Shown here in pieces: positions 9,908-18,939 of a stretch of DNA of 64,000 nucleotides. Origin of the DNA: Marinifilum_A sediminis (GTDB lineage: Bacteria; Bacteroidota; Bacteroidia; Bacteroidales; Marinifilaceae); NCBI GenBank assembly GCA_947496465.1, contig CANMCX010000002.1, positions 682,001-746,000 of the forward strand, given 5' to 3'. The notes beneath the pieces are model-generated. The model ran no database searches. It had not been told where the DNA came from and saw nothing but the letters and a program-made list of their open reading frames with translations. Each line of letters opens with the position of its first letter. Position 1 is the first letter of the stretch. The translations under genes were made by a program, and so were the position numbers.

Positions 9908-11584
9908 ATGATACGAACAAGGTGGTTTTTAATATTTTTGCTCGCTCAATTGTTCATTCTGTCATGTGCTCCGAAAAATGAAGATATTTTAACCACAAAA
10001 GAAAAAGAATGGTTAAAAAAACATCCAAATATTAAGATTGCTGTAAGTACAACATTTGCTCCATTTCAATATCTTGATAAAAACAATAAATCAATTGGTA
10101 TATCTGTTGATATTCTAAATCAGATAGAAGAAAATATCAATTATCAATTTGATAAAATCTATTTCGACAATTGGTCTAACATACTAGAAGCTGGTAAAGC
10201 TGGCAAAGTAGATGCAATACTAGAAATTCAGGAGACAATGGATAGGAGGAAGTATTTTCATTTTACACATCCATTTATCACTCTTCCCCACTCCATTCTA
10301 ATGAGAGATGATGCAGAAGATCATATTTCTTTAGATGAAATGGAAAATCTCAAAATTGGTGTTGTTCAAAACTACGCGGTTCATGAGCATATAAAACTTC
10401 TTTATCCTGAACTAAAATTGGTTGAATTAGCAGATGACTTGACCTGCCTTAGAGAGTTATATTCTAAAAATATCGATGCTGTCATCACCCAACAAGGATA
10501 TGCTATTTACCTAATTCACAAAGAAATAATTCCCAACCTTAAAATAGTTGGTGATGTGGGGTATGATAATATTTTGGGCATAGGATCCAGAAAGGATTGG
10601 CCTATTTTAACCAGAATATTGGATAAAGGTCTTGCACAAATAACTCCTAAAGAACAAAATGCAATTTACAATCAGTATATACCTATACAAGTACGTCCAT
10701 TTTGGCAAAAAGCTGTATTTTGGATTGTACTTTTTTCAGTAATGCTTGGTTTAGTACTAAGTACATTAGTAGTTTCTATCTGGAACAAAACGCTCAGAAA
10801 AAGAGTAAGTTTAAAAACCAAGGAATTAACCGAAGCGAAAAATAAAGCAGAAGAAAGCAATCAATTAAAAAGCTCTTTTCTAGCCAACATGTCTCACGAA
10901 ATCAGAACTCCTTTAAATGCAATTCAAGGGTTTTCAGAACTTATAAGTTCCAAAGATTTAGATCTGACAAAAAAGGAAAAATTTGCCAATATCATAAATA
11001 CCAACTGTCAATCCTTAACTCATTTAATTGATGAAATATTAGATTTATCAAAAATTGAATCGGGTCAGATAAAACTAATTGATCAGAAATTTGAACTTAT
11101 CACATCCATAAATGAGATAATAAGCATACAACAACAAAACATTCCTTCGCACAAAAAGATTATCATTCAGTTTGTAAATCAGTTACAGTCTGAATCCTTC
11201 CATTTGATATCTGACCCTTTTCGGTTTAAACAGGTTTTAAATAACCTGATTGAAAATGGCATTAAATTTACCGAAAACGGATACATTCGGATTTATGCTA
11301 GTTTCAACAGTAATTCAGAAGTAATATTTTGTGTGGAGGACTCAGGAATTGGTATAGAGGAATCGGCCCTTAATTTTATTTTTGACCGATTCCGTAAGAT
11401 CGAAATTGACAATACAGTTCTTTACCGAGGATCGGGACTTGGCTTAAATATTTGCAAAAAATTACTTCGTTTAATGGATGGTCAAATTTGGGTTAAATCG
11501 ACACCTGGCAAAGGATCTGCATTCTACTTTACCCTTCCAATTAAGCAAGAAACTAAATGGCGTGACGCTGTTTCAGCAAATTAA
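9908..11584 (+). CDS. Sensor histidine kinase with periplasmic SBP_bac_3-type ligand domain
   Basis: This 558-residue sensor has a lipoprotein-like N-terminus (LFILSCAP), a periplasmic family-3 solute-binding domain (about 35-260; IKIAVSTTFAPFQY) and one membrane helix (about 268-292). A short coiled coil leads to HisKA with phospho-acceptor H330 in NMSHEIRTPLN. The HATPase domain has an N box (NLIENGIKF), G1 (DSGIGI) and G2 (GSGLGL). The binding-protein domain suggests sensing of an amino acid or similar solute. No receiver domain is attached and no response regulator is adjacent. The last 32 bases overlap the convergent hisIE gene. Confidence 0.9.
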   Translation: MIRTRWFLIFLLAQLFILSCAPKNEDILTTKEKEWLKKHPNIKIAVSTTFAPFQYLDKNNKSIGISVDILNQIEENINYQFDKIYFDNWSNILEAGKAGKVDAILEIQETMDRRKYFHFTHPFITLPHSILMRDDAEDHISLDEMENLKIGVVQNYAVHEHIKLLYPELKLVELADDLTCLRELYSKNIDAVITQQGYAIYLIHKEIIPNLKIVGDVGYDNILGIGSRKDWPILTRILDKGLAQITPKEQNAIYNQYIPIQVRPFWQKAVFWIVLFSVMLGLVLSTLVVSIWNKTLRKRVSLKTKELTEAKNKAEESNQLKSSFLANMSHEIRTPLNAIQGFSELISSKDLDLTKKEKFANIINTNCQSLTHLIDEILDLSKIESGQIKLIDQKFELITSINEIISIQQQNIPSHKKIIIQFVNQLQSESFHLISDPFRFKQVLNNLIENGIKFTENGYIRIYASFNSNSEVIFCVEDSGIGIEESALNFIFDRFRKIEIDNTVLYRGSGLGLNICKKLLRLMDGQIWVKSTPGKGSAFYFTLPIKQETKWRDAVSAN

Positions 11585-12173
11585 CCACCTCTTCCAGAGT
11601 ATATCCTTTTGCAGATAATAAAACCAAATAGTGAAACATTAAATCGGCGGCTTCTCCCATAAATAAATCTTTATTGTCATCCTTGGCTTCAATCACCAAT
11701 TCAACAGCTTCCTCTCCTACCTTTTGTGCAATTTTATTCATTCCTTTTTGAAACAAACTTGCCGTATACGATTTCTCTGATTGATTTTTCTTTCTTTCGG
11801 CAATAACCTGCTGCAATTGCAAAAGAAAATCAATTGAACTAGCCTTATTCTCCTCATCCCAACATGTATCAGTTCCTTTATGACAAACCGGACCTATCGG
11901 ATCCACTTTTATCAAAAGAGTATCATTATCACAATCCAAGCTCAGATCTTTCAAACCTAAAAAGTTACCACTTTCTTCCCCTTTCGTCCATAATCTCTGT
12001 TTACTACGACTGTAAAACGTCACTTTTCCACTTTCAATGGTTTTCTGGTAGGACTCCTTATTCATATATCCTAACATTAAAACCTTTTGTGTTTTCACAT
12101 CTTGTATAATTGCAGGAACTAGTCCATCTCCTTTATTAAAATCAATTTGATTTGTTAGATCTTTAAAATTCAT
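11553..12173 (-). CDS. hisIE: Bifunctional phosphoribosyl-AMP cyclohydrolase / phosphoribosyl-ATP pyrophosphohydrolase
   Basis: This 206-residue fusion enzyme catalyses steps 2 and 3 of histidine synthesis. The HisI part (about 1-115) has TFYSRSKQRLWTKGE and the zinc-binding DCDND and CHKGTDTCW segments. The HisE part (about 118-206) has GEEAVELVIEAKDD. It is the last gene of the his operon, 24 bases after hisF. Its 3' end overlaps the convergent sensor-kinase gene by 32 bases, and I see no terminator between them. Confidence 0.96.
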   Translation of the reverse strand: MNFKDLTNQIDFNKGDGLVPAIIQDVKTQKVLMLGYMNKESYQKTIESGKVTFYSRSKQRLWTKGEESGNFLGLKDLSLDCDNDTLLIKVDPIGPVCHKGTDTCWDEENKASSIDFLLQLQQVIAERKKNQSEKSYTASLFQKGMNKIAQKVGEEAVELVIEAKDDNKDLFMGEAADLMFHYLVLLSAKGYTLEEVVNLLKQRHAI

Positions 12174-12197
12174 ATGTTTACTCTTATTGTGGTTAAA

Positions 12198-12953
12198 TTA
12201 TATTCTTGTTGGTATTCCTTTATTTTTCAGATATTTCTTCAATTCTGGGATTTCAATTTCCTTAAAATGGAAAACACTTGCCGCCAAGGCCGCGTCTGCT
12301 TTTCCATGAATAAAGGTATCAGCAAAATGTTCCATATTACCTGCTCCACCCGAAGCAATAACTGGTATGTTTACCATTTCGGATATTTTTGCCAAAGTTT
12401 CATTAGCAAATCCATTTTTGGTTCCATCGTGGTTCATAGAAGTGAACAAAATCTCTCCTGCACCTAGTTTTTCTACTTTCAAAATCCATTCAAACAAATC
12501 AATTCCTGTGGCAAGTCTTCCTCCATTTAAATACACTTCCCAATTGCCATCAACACATTTCGCATCCACCGCCAAAACAACACATTGGCTTCCAAAACGT
12601 AATGCCAAATCGGAAATTAACTTCGGATTACGAACTGCCGAAGAATTAATCGAAACCTTATCAGCTCCAGCATTCAATAGCATTTCAACATCTTCGGGTG
12701 TAGAAATTCCACCTCCAACAGTAAAAGGAATATTTAGTTCTTTAGCCACTTTCTGAACCAAATCAACTAAGGTTTTTCTTTTTTCATGTGTAGCCGTAAT
12801 ATCCAGAAACACCAACTCATCAGCACCTTGCTCTGCATAAAAAGCCGCCAGTTCAACGGCATCTCCTGCATCTCTCAAATCAACAAAGTTCACACCTTTA
12901 ACAGTTCTCCCATCTTTTACATCCAAACATGGAATTATTCTTTTCGATAGCAT
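12198..12953 (-). CDS. hisF: Imidazole glycerol phosphate synthase, cyclase subunit HisF
   Basis: This 251-residue (beta-alpha)8 barrel uses ammonia delivered by HisH to convert PRFAR to imidazole glycerol phosphate and AICAR. The N-terminal IPCLDVKDG carries the first catalytic Asp; LAVDAK carries the second. Two phosphate-binding segments, FTVGGGI and VIASGGAG, mark the two half barrels. Standard length. It starts 2 bases after the hisA stop, as expected for a coupled operon. Confidence 0.97.
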   Translation of the reverse strand: MLSKRIIPCLDVKDGRTVKGVNFVDLRDAGDAVELAAFYAEQGADELVFLDITATHEKRKTLVDLVQKVAKELNIPFTVGGGISTPEDVEMLLNAGADKVSINSSAVRNPKLISDLALRFGSQCVVLAVDAKCVDGNWEVYLNGGRLATGIDLFEWILKVEKLGAGEILFTSMNHDGTKNGFANETLAKISEMVNIPVIASGGAGNMEHFADTFIHGKADAALAASVFHFKEIEIPELKKYLKNKGIPTRI

Positions 12954-12955
12954 AA

Positions 12956-13696
12956 TTACAGTATAAATTCACGAACTAATTCCTTCATATCTATACGTTT
13001 TTCATAAATAGCTTTGCCGATTATAACACCCCAACAGCCAATTTCATTCAAAACTCGCACATCACTAACATCTCCCACTCCACCACTGGCAATCAGCTCC
13101 AAATCAGGAAATTCCTGCATTATACCATTGTATAATTCAACGGCCGGACCTTGCAACATTCCATCTTTTGAAATATCAGTGCAGATAATGGTTTTTACTC
13201 CTTTTTTCTGATACTTCTCTAAAAATTGATACAAGTGATAATCCGAATCTTCCTGCCATCCTGAAATTGAAACCATCTCGTTTCGAACATCAGCACCCAA
13301 AATGATTTTATCAGCTCCATATTTTTCCAACCAAGCTTCAAATAATTCCGGATTTGATACAGCAATACTTCCACCTGTAACCTGTGCAGCTCCAGATTCA
13401 AAAGCCAATTCAATATCCTGATCAGACTTTACTCCTCCTCCAAAATCAATTTTCAGATTTGTTCCCGAAGAAACTCGCTCTAATACTTTCGAATTGCAAA
13501 TGTGTCCCGACTTTGCACCTTCTAAATCAACCAAATGCAAACGTGTAATTCCTAAATCCTCAAACTCTTTAGCTACTTGAAAAGGATCTTCACTATACAC
13601 TTTTTCAGTGTTATAGTCTCCCTTAGTTAACCGAACACAACGACCTTTTATGGTATCAATGGCTGGTATAATTTTTATTCTAGACATTTGTTTCAT
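12956..13696 (-). CDS. hisA: ProFAR isomerase HisA
   Basis: This 246-residue barrel isomerises ProFAR to PRFAR. It shows IIPAIDTIKGRCVRL with the catalytic Asp, FGGGVKSD, a CTDISKDGML segment with the second Asp, and LIASGGVGD. It overlaps the hisH stop codon by one base (TAATG). A second Met at 13687 (MSRIK) is a possible alternative start; I kept the first because it couples directly to hisH. Confidence 0.96.
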   Translation of the reverse strand: MKQMSRIKIIPAIDTIKGRCVRLTKGDYNTEKVYSEDPFQVAKEFEDLGITRLHLVDLEGAKSGHICNSKVLERVSSGTNLKIDFGGGVKSDQDIELAFESGAAQVTGGSIAVSNPELFEAWLEKYGADKIILGADVRNEMVSISGWQEDSDYHLYQFLEKYQKKGVKTIICTDISKDGMLQGPAVELYNGIMQEFPDLELIASGGVGDVSDVRVLNEIGCWGVIIGKAIYEKRIDMKELVREFIL

Positions 13697-14286
13697 TATA
13701 AATTGATAAAATTCTCAATAATTCTTACGCCCACATCTCCCGATTTTTCAGGATGAAATTGGCAAGCATAGAAATTATCCTTCTGCAATGCAGCGCTAAA
13801 TGGCAGAATGTATTCACATTGAGCTGCTGTCGCTTCTATAATAGGCACGTAATAAGAATGTACAAAATAAACAGACTGATCACTTGTAATTCCCTTGCAC
13901 AGTTCACCACTTAAATCAGTTAACTGGTTCCACCCCATGTGTGGTACTTTACGTTCATTTGTAAATCGCTTTACCTGAACAGGAAAAATCCCCAAAGAAC
14001 TTGTCTCTCCTTCTTCAGAACTTTCGCACATCAACTGCATACCCAGGCAAATTCCTAAAACAGGTTGTTTTAAATCCGGAATCAATTTATCCAATCCACT
14101 TTTACGAAGTGAATTCATTGCCCAGGAAGCTTCTCCAACACCAGGAAAAATAACTTTATCAGCATTTAGAATCACTTTCTCATCTTTCGAAACAATTGGG
14201 GTAACTCCTAATCTCTCAAAAGCATATTTTACCGATTGAATATTTCCGGCTTCATAATCAATAATTACAATATCTTGCTTTTTCAT
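13696..14286 (-). CDS. hisH: Imidazole glycerol phosphate synthase, glutaminase subunit HisH
   Basis: This 196-residue class-I glutamine amidotransferase partners HisF. The nucleophile Cys lies in LGICLGMQL, and the His-Glu pair in FHPEKSGDVG near the C-terminus. The N-terminal IIDYEAGNIQSV is typical for HisH. Standard length. It sits between hisB and hisA with a 3-base gap upstream. Confidence 0.97.
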   Translation of the reverse strand: MKKQDIVIIDYEAGNIQSVKYAFERLGVTPIVSKDEKVILNADKVIFPGVGEASWAMNSLRKSGLDKLIPDLKQPVLGICLGMQLMCESSEEGETSSLGIFPVQVKRFTNERKVPHMGWNQLTDLSGELCKGITSDQSVYFVHSYYVPIIEATAAQCEYILPFSAALQKDNFYACQFHPEKSGDVGVRIIENFINL

Positions 14287-14289
14287 ACA

Positions 14290-15435
14290 CTACAGTTTCC
14301 CTTTAGTAGATGGCAATTGCAAACAGTTTACATCTCTTCTTATTGCCATTCGAATTGCTCGCGCTAATGCCTTAAAAATTCCCTCAATCTTATGATGTTC
14401 GTTAGTTCCTTCAGCTTTAATGTTCAAATTGCACTGCGCTCCATCGGTAAAAGATTTGAAAAAATGGTAGAACATTTCCGTTGGCATTCCTCCAATCATT
14501 TCCCGATTAAACTCTGCTTCCCAAACCAACCAGTTTCTTCCGCCAAAATCAATTGCAACTTGTGCAAAACAATCATCCATTGGCAAAGAAAAACCATATC
14601 GATCCAAACCTAACTTATTTCCTAATGCTTTCTTGAAAGCTTCGCCCAAAGCTATTGCTGTATCCTCAATAGTATGATGTTCATCAACTTCCAAATCTCC
14701 ATTCACCACCACCTTTAAGTCGATTCCTGCATGTTTGGCTATTTGATCGAGCATGTGATCGAAAAAGCCAATTCCCGTATCAAACTCACCATTTCCTTTT
14801 CCATCCAAATCTAAATAAATGCTGATTTGAGTTTCCTTGGTATCCCTATTTATCTTAGCGGTCCTCTGATCTAACCTTAAGTACTCAAAAATCTTTTCCC
14901 AACTTTCTGTTTTAAGAGCCACAAATGTTTCAAGATCATTTTTCGATTCAGATAGTTCATCGTCACCAATATCTCCACTTGCTGTGATAAAAATTGCGTT
15001 CGCATTTAAATTCTTTGCCAGTTCAACATCTGTCCATCTATCTCCTATCACAAAAGAATTTTCCAAATCATACTCTACAGAGAAATATTTGGTCAGTAAT
15101 CCTGTACCTGGCTTACGTGTTGGAGCATTTTCTTCAGGAAAAGTTCTATCAATGCAAACATCTGTAAATTCAATTCCTTCATTTAAAAATGTTTTCATCA
15201 TTTTATTGTGAGGAGACCAAAATGTATCTTCCGGATATGATGCTGTTCCTAAGCCATCCTGATTGGTAATCATCACCAATTCATAATCTAGTTGATCAGC
15301 AATTTTTGAAAGATTTCGAATCACTCCGGGATAAAACTCAAGTTTTTCTAGACTATCCACCTGATAATCCAAAGGCGGCTCAAGAATTAAGGTTCCATCT
15401 CTATCTATAAAAAGCACTTTCTTTTTTGTTGTCAT
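14290..15435 (-). CDS. hisB: Bifunctional histidinol-phosphatase / imidazoleglycerol-phosphate dehydratase
   Basis: This 381-residue fusion has an N-terminal HAD phosphatase (about 1-170; LFIDRDGTL, with the FVIGDRWTDVE motif) and a C-terminal IGP dehydratase (about 190-381; FDHMLDQ, DEHHTIEDTA, a second EGTNEHHKIEG metal site). It catalyses the dehydratase step and the later histidinol-phosphate phosphatase step. The same fusion occurs in enterobacteria and is usual in Bacteroidota. It lies 3 bases from hisC and 3 from hisH. Confidence 0.97.
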   Translation of the reverse strand: MTTKKKVLFIDRDGTLILEPPLDYQVDSLEKLEFYPGVIRNLSKIADQLDYELVMITNQDGLGTASYPEDTFWSPHNKMMKTFLNEGIEFTDVCIDRTFPEENAPTRKPGTGLLTKYFSVEYDLENSFVIGDRWTDVELAKNLNANAIFITASGDIGDDELSESKNDLETFVALKTESWEKIFEYLRLDQRTAKINRDTKETQISIYLDLDGKGNGEFDTGIGFFDHMLDQIAKHAGIDLKVVVNGDLEVDEHHTIEDTAIALGEAFKKALGNKLGLDRYGFSLPMDDCFAQVAIDFGGRNWLVWEAEFNREMIGGMPTEMFYHFFKSFTDGAQCNLNIKAEGTNEHHKIEGIFKALARAIRMAIRRDVNCLQLPSTKGKL

Positions 15436-15438
15436 ATC

Positions 15439-16491
15439 CTAAAATTTTGAATCATAAGTTAAAAGAGCATTACGAAGCATCTCATTCTCTGTGTTGGTTC
15501 CTATACTAATTCTTACACATTGTTCCAATCCTTTAATTTTAGATCTGTCCCGAATAATAATTCCCTTTGCTAGCAAATAACGATACAAACCTTTAGCATC
15601 CGTCACTTTTATTAGAACAAAATTTGAATCTGAATGAAATACTTTTTTAACAAATCCTAAATTGATTAGAAAACCAATTAATCGATTTCGCTCCTTCACT
15701 ATCTCTGTAACCTGATTTATAAATATATTTTCCTCCTTCAAGCCTTCCAATGCTTTTTCCTGCGTAAGACTATTCACATTATAAGGAGGCTTAATTCTAT
15801 TCAAAATTTTAATAATTTCCAGAGAAGCAAGTCCAATTCCTAAACGAATTCCCGCCATACCCCAGGCTTTGGAAAGAGTGTGCAAAACCACCAGATTAGA
15901 ATATTCGGACAACTTCCTGGACAAACTCTTGTTCCGCGAAAAATCAATATATGCCTCATCAACAATCACAATTCCATTAAACTTTTCCAGCAACTCTTCA
16001 ACTTTGGATTCCTCAAACAAATTAGCAGTTGGATTATTCGGTGAACACAAAAAGAGCATTTTTGAATTCATATCTGCTGTCTGAATAAGCTTTTTAATAT
16101 TGGGTTGAAAATCCTCATCAAGATTAACTTCCTTTATTGCAACTGCATTTACACCTGCAGCAACTTCGTACATTCCGTATGTTGGTGTACAAATCACCAC
16201 ATTATCCTTATTAGGTTCGCAAAAAGCCCGAAACAAGAGGTCAATAATTTCATCACTACCATTTCCCAAAATCATGTTCTCAGGATTCACGCCTTTAATT
16301 TCGCCGATTCTCTTTTTTAATTTTTTTTGCAATGGGTCAGGGTATCTGTTAATGCCATTTTCATATGGATTTTCATTAGCATCCAGAAATACGGATCCAT
16401 TTCCTGAAAATTCATCTCGAGCAGAAGAATATGGTGTCATTTTTTTTACATTTTCACGTACAAAATCCTCCAAATTAAATTTTGATCCCAT
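15439..16491 (-). CDS. hisC: Histidinol-phosphate aminotransferase
   Basis: This 350-residue fold-type I PLP enzyme converts imidazole acetol phosphate to histidinol phosphate. The cofactor lysine lies in TLSKAWGMAGIRLG. SPNNPTAN and VVDEAYIDF are the usual PLP-contact motifs, and RISIGT near the end binds the substrate carboxylate/phosphate. Standard length. It is 4 bases from hisD in the operon. Confidence 0.96.
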   Translation of the reverse strand: MGSKFNLEDFVRENVKKMTPYSSARDEFSGNGSVFLDANENPYENGINRYPDPLQKKLKKRIGEIKGVNPENMILGNGSDEIIDLLFRAFCEPNKDNVVICTPTYGMYEVAAGVNAVAIKEVNLDEDFQPNIKKLIQTADMNSKMLFLCSPNNPTANLFEESKVEELLEKFNGIVIVDEAYIDFSRNKSLSRKLSEYSNLVVLHTLSKAWGMAGIRLGIGLASLEIIKILNRIKPPYNVNSLTQEKALEGLKEENIFINQVTEIVKERNRLIGFLINLGFVKKVFHSDSNFVLIKVTDAKGLYRYLLAKGIIIRDRSKIKGLEQCVRISIGTNTENEMLRNALLTYDSKF

Positions 16492-16495
16492 AATT

Positions 16496-17785
16496 CTATT
16501 CTGATTTAATCTTTTTCAAACGAACACTTACGGCATTACAGTGAGCATCCAGCTGCTCCGCTTTTGCCATCGTTTCAATCACAGGTCCGAGCTCCAACAA
16601 TCCTTTTTCACTAATCTTCTGAAAAGAAATACTCTTCATAAAAGATTCCAAATTCACTCCTGAATACGCTTTAGCATATCCGTTAGTAGGTAAAGTATGA
16701 TTGGTTCCTGAAGCATAATCACCAGCACTCTCAGGCGTATAATTCCCTAAAAATACCGATCCAGCATTTTGAATATGGCTCACAACTTCTTCTTCATTTT
16801 CAACAGATACAATAAGGTGTTCAGGACCGTACTCATTCGACATTTCAAGAGCTTCTTCCATTGATTCTACTAAAATGATTTTTGAATTTTTCAATGCCAA
16901 TTCCGCAACATTTCTTCTGGAGAGTGCCGACAATTGAACTTCCACTTCTGCAACTACTTTGTCAACCAAATCTTTATCCCAGGTAAGCAGAATAACCTGA
17001 CTATCTGCGCCGTGTTCAGCCTGCGAAAGTAAATCAGCAGCTACAAAGGATGGTTCAGCGATTTTATCTGCCAAAACTAAAACTTCCGAAGGTCCTGCAG
17101 GCATATCAATAGCTACACCAACTTTATTCACTCGCTGTTTTGCTGCAGTTACAAACTGGTTACCCGGACCAAATATTTTAAAAACATTAGGAATAGATTC
17201 TGTACCAAATGCCATTGCTCCAATTGCCTGAATTCCTCCAACACGAAACACTCTATCGATTCCTACCAGCTTGCTGGCATATAGTATTGCGGGATCAATT
17301 TCTCCATCTTTACCAGGGGGAGTACAAAGAATCACCTCTTTACAACCGGCAAGTTTTGCTGGAACACCTAGCATCAAAACGGTTGAAAAAAGTGGTGCAC
17401 TTCCACCTGGAATGTACAAACCCACCTTTTCAATTGCTGTCGCTTTTCTCCAACAACTTACGCCTGTAGTTGTTTCTATTATTTTAGATTCCGGAAATTG
17501 AGATGCATGAAAAAGCTCAATATTTTTTGCAGCAACAGCCATAGCCTGCTTCAAATCTTCACTAATCAATTGAGTCGAAGCGTCAATTTCTTCACGACTA
17601 ACTTCCAGTTCATCAATTTTAATTCTATCGTAAAACCATGTATATTTTAATAATGCTTTGTCTCCATCACACTTTATTTCTTTGTAAATCTGATTTACAA
17701 CTTCTTCCAACTCATCCATATCGATTGCTGGACGGGTTAAGATTTGTTGCCAATCCTGTTTTTGCGGATATTTTATTACTTGCAT
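16496..17785 (-). CDS. hisD: Histidinol dehydrogenase
   Basis: This 429-residue zinc enzyme oxidises histidinol to histidine in two NAD-dependent steps. Visible motifs are LYIPGGSAPLFSTVLM, GPGNQFV, DMPAGPSEVLVLAD, LLSQAEHG (zinc-site region) and the SAGDYASGTNHTLPT signature. Standard length. It starts 36 bases downstream of the hisG stop. Confidence 0.97.
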   Translation of the reverse strand: MQVIKYPQKQDWQQILTRPAIDMDELEEVVNQIYKEIKCDGDKALLKYTWFYDRIKIDELEVSREEIDASTQLISEDLKQAMAVAAKNIELFHASQFPESKIIETTTGVSCWRKATAIEKVGLYIPGGSAPLFSTVLMLGVPAKLAGCKEVILCTPPGKDGEIDPAILYASKLVGIDRVFRVGGIQAIGAMAFGTESIPNVFKIFGPGNQFVTAAKQRVNKVGVAIDMPAGPSEVLVLADKIAEPSFVAADLLSQAEHGADSQVILLTWDKDLVDKVVAEVEVQLSALSRRNVAELALKNSKIILVESMEEALEMSNEYGPEHLIVSVENEEEVVSHIQNAGSVFLGNYTPESAGDYASGTNHTLPTNGYAKAYSGVNLESFMKSISFQKISEKGLLELGPVIETMAKAEQLDAHCNAVSVRLKKIKSE

Positions 17786-17821
17786 AACTTTTTTCTCTAG
17801 CGTTTGAATATATCGAACTGT

Positions 17822-18682
17822 TTATAGCACCATCTTTTGAATAGGGATTATCAAAATACCTTCAGCTCCACTTAGTTTTAACTGATCGATAACTCCCCAA
17901 AAATCACTCTCGGTGATTACAGAATGTAAAGAACTCCATCCATCCTTCGCCAATGGCATAACGGTTGGACTATTCATTCCCGGAAGAACTTTTATAATAT
18001 CATCAATTTTATCATTAGGGGCATTCAATAAGATATACTTGTTATTTTTAGCCGCCAAAACCGATTTCATCCTAAACAGCAAACGATCCAGAATTGCACT
18101 TTTCAAATTACTGATATTCTTATTGGCAACCAAACATGCTTCAGACACAAGAATCTCTTCAACTTCAGTTAATCCATTCTTAAATAAGGTACTACCAGAA
18201 CTTACCAAGTCACAAATCCCATCAGCAAGCCCAATATTCGGTGCAATCTCTACAGAACCTGAAATTTCGTGAATTTCGCAATCCAAATTATTCGTATCAA
18301 GAAATTGTCGCAATGAATTTGGGTAAGAAGTAGCTAACTTTTTGCCATTAAAATACTCCAGTCCATTATAGTCAACATCTTTCGGAACAGCCATTGCCAA
18401 TCTACACTTAGAGAATCCAAGTTTTTGAAGCACATCTAATTCTTTCTGTTTTTCAATTACAACATTCTCTCCTACAATAGCGATATCAGCTACTCCATCT
18501 TCTACATATTGAGGGATATCAGAATTTCTAAGATACAAAACCTCTAAAGGAAAATTAAAAGCACTAGCTTTTAATTGATCCTTTCCATTGTCTATTGAAA
18601 TTCCGCATTCTTTAAGGATTTTAAGAGAATCTTCTTTAAGTCGTCCTGATTTTTGAACAGCAATCTTTAATTTTTCGCCCAT
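17822..18682 (-). CDS. hisG: ATP phosphoribosyltransferase, long form
   Basis: This 286-residue enzyme catalyses the first and committed step of histidine synthesis, joining ATP to PRPP. It shows IAVQKSGRL, DIAIVGENV and the PRPP-loop segment LVSSGSTL. The extra C-terminal HisG_C domain (about 210-286) makes it a long-form, HisZ-independent enzyme that is normally feedback-inhibited by histidine. It is the first structural gene of the operon, about 40 bases after the attenuator T tract at 18725-18733, so its expression should be set by that attenuator. Confidence 0.97.
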   Translation of the reverse strand: MGEKLKIAVQKSGRLKEDSLKILKECGISIDNGKDQLKASAFNFPLEVLYLRNSDIPQYVEDGVADIAIVGENVVIEKQKELDVLQKLGFSKCRLAMAVPKDVDYNGLEYFNGKKLATSYPNSLRQFLDTNNLDCEIHEISGSVEIAPNIGLADGICDLVSSGSTLFKNGLTEVEEILVSEACLVANKNISNLKSAILDRLLFRMKSVLAAKNNKYILLNAPNDKIDDIIKVLPGMNSPTVMPLAKDGWSSLHSVITESDFWGVIDQLKLSGAEGILIIPIQKMVL

Positions 18683-18724
18683 GATTATTTAAAATTTTGG
18701 TTCCGACTGAGTACAGAAATAGGC

Positions 18725-18754
18725 AAAAAAAAAGCCCACCTGAATCAGGCGGGC
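18725..18754 (-). terminator. his-operon attenuator terminator (segments 3 and 4)
   Basis: On the minus strand GCCCGCCTGA (18754-18745) pairs with TCAGGTGGGC (18743-18734), with one G-U pair, and runs into nine Us (18733-18725). It lies between the leader peptide and hisG, so it must be bypassed for hisG to be transcribed. Leader segment GGTGAGC (18811-18805) can pair with GCCCGCC (18754-18748) with one mismatch and would act as the antiterminator. Confidence 0.88.
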
Positions 18755-18780
18755 ATTAATAATGTTAGATTATATATCTT

Positions 18781-18858
18781 TTAGAATATGGCACAACATC
18801 GTAAGCTCACCTTGTGGTAAGTATAATGATGATGATGATGTAGTGCTACTAAATTCAT
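18781..18858 (-). CDS. hisL: Histidine operon leader peptide
   Basis: This is a 25-codon ORF upstream of hisG. It starts MNLVAL and then has five consecutive His codons (7-11, all CAT), followed by YTYH with a sixth His at codon 15. Nothing else in the window has such a His run, and its position directly before a terminator is that of an attenuation leader. RNA segment CTTACC (18821-18816) can pair with GGTGAG (18811-18806) just downstream of the His codons. A ribosome stalled on them would cover the first arm and free the second to form the antiterminator. Its only product role is likely ribosome stalling. Confidence 0.85.
   Translation of the reverse strand: MNLVALHHHHHYTYHKVSLRCCAIF
18805..18821 (-). 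promoter_or_regulatory. Attenuator segments 1 and 2 (pause / anti-antiterminator hairpin)
   Basis: CTTACC (18821-18816), loop ACAA, then GGTGAG (18811-18806) form a 6-bp hairpin with one G-U pair inside the leader ORF. Segment 2, GGTGAGC, is also complementary to the 5' arm of the terminator at 18748-18754, so the two structures exclude each other. Inferred by eye from base pairing. Confidence 0.65.
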
Positions 18859-18879
18859 TTTTTTCTCTTTTATGTGCTA

Positions 18880-18911
18880 CAAAGATTAGTATTAAATTTT
18901 AAGTGAGCAAA
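18880..18911 (-). promoter_or_regulatory. Candidate promoter of the his operon
   Basis: On the minus strand TTTG (18911-18908), a 20-base spacer and AATCTTTG (18887-18880) match the Bacteroidota -33 TTG / -7 TAnnTTTG pattern, with one mismatch in the -7 element. It lies 22 bases before the leader ATG. Confidence 0.55.
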
Positions 18912-18939
18912 TTTTTCAGATAAAGTATTGAAAAATTAA

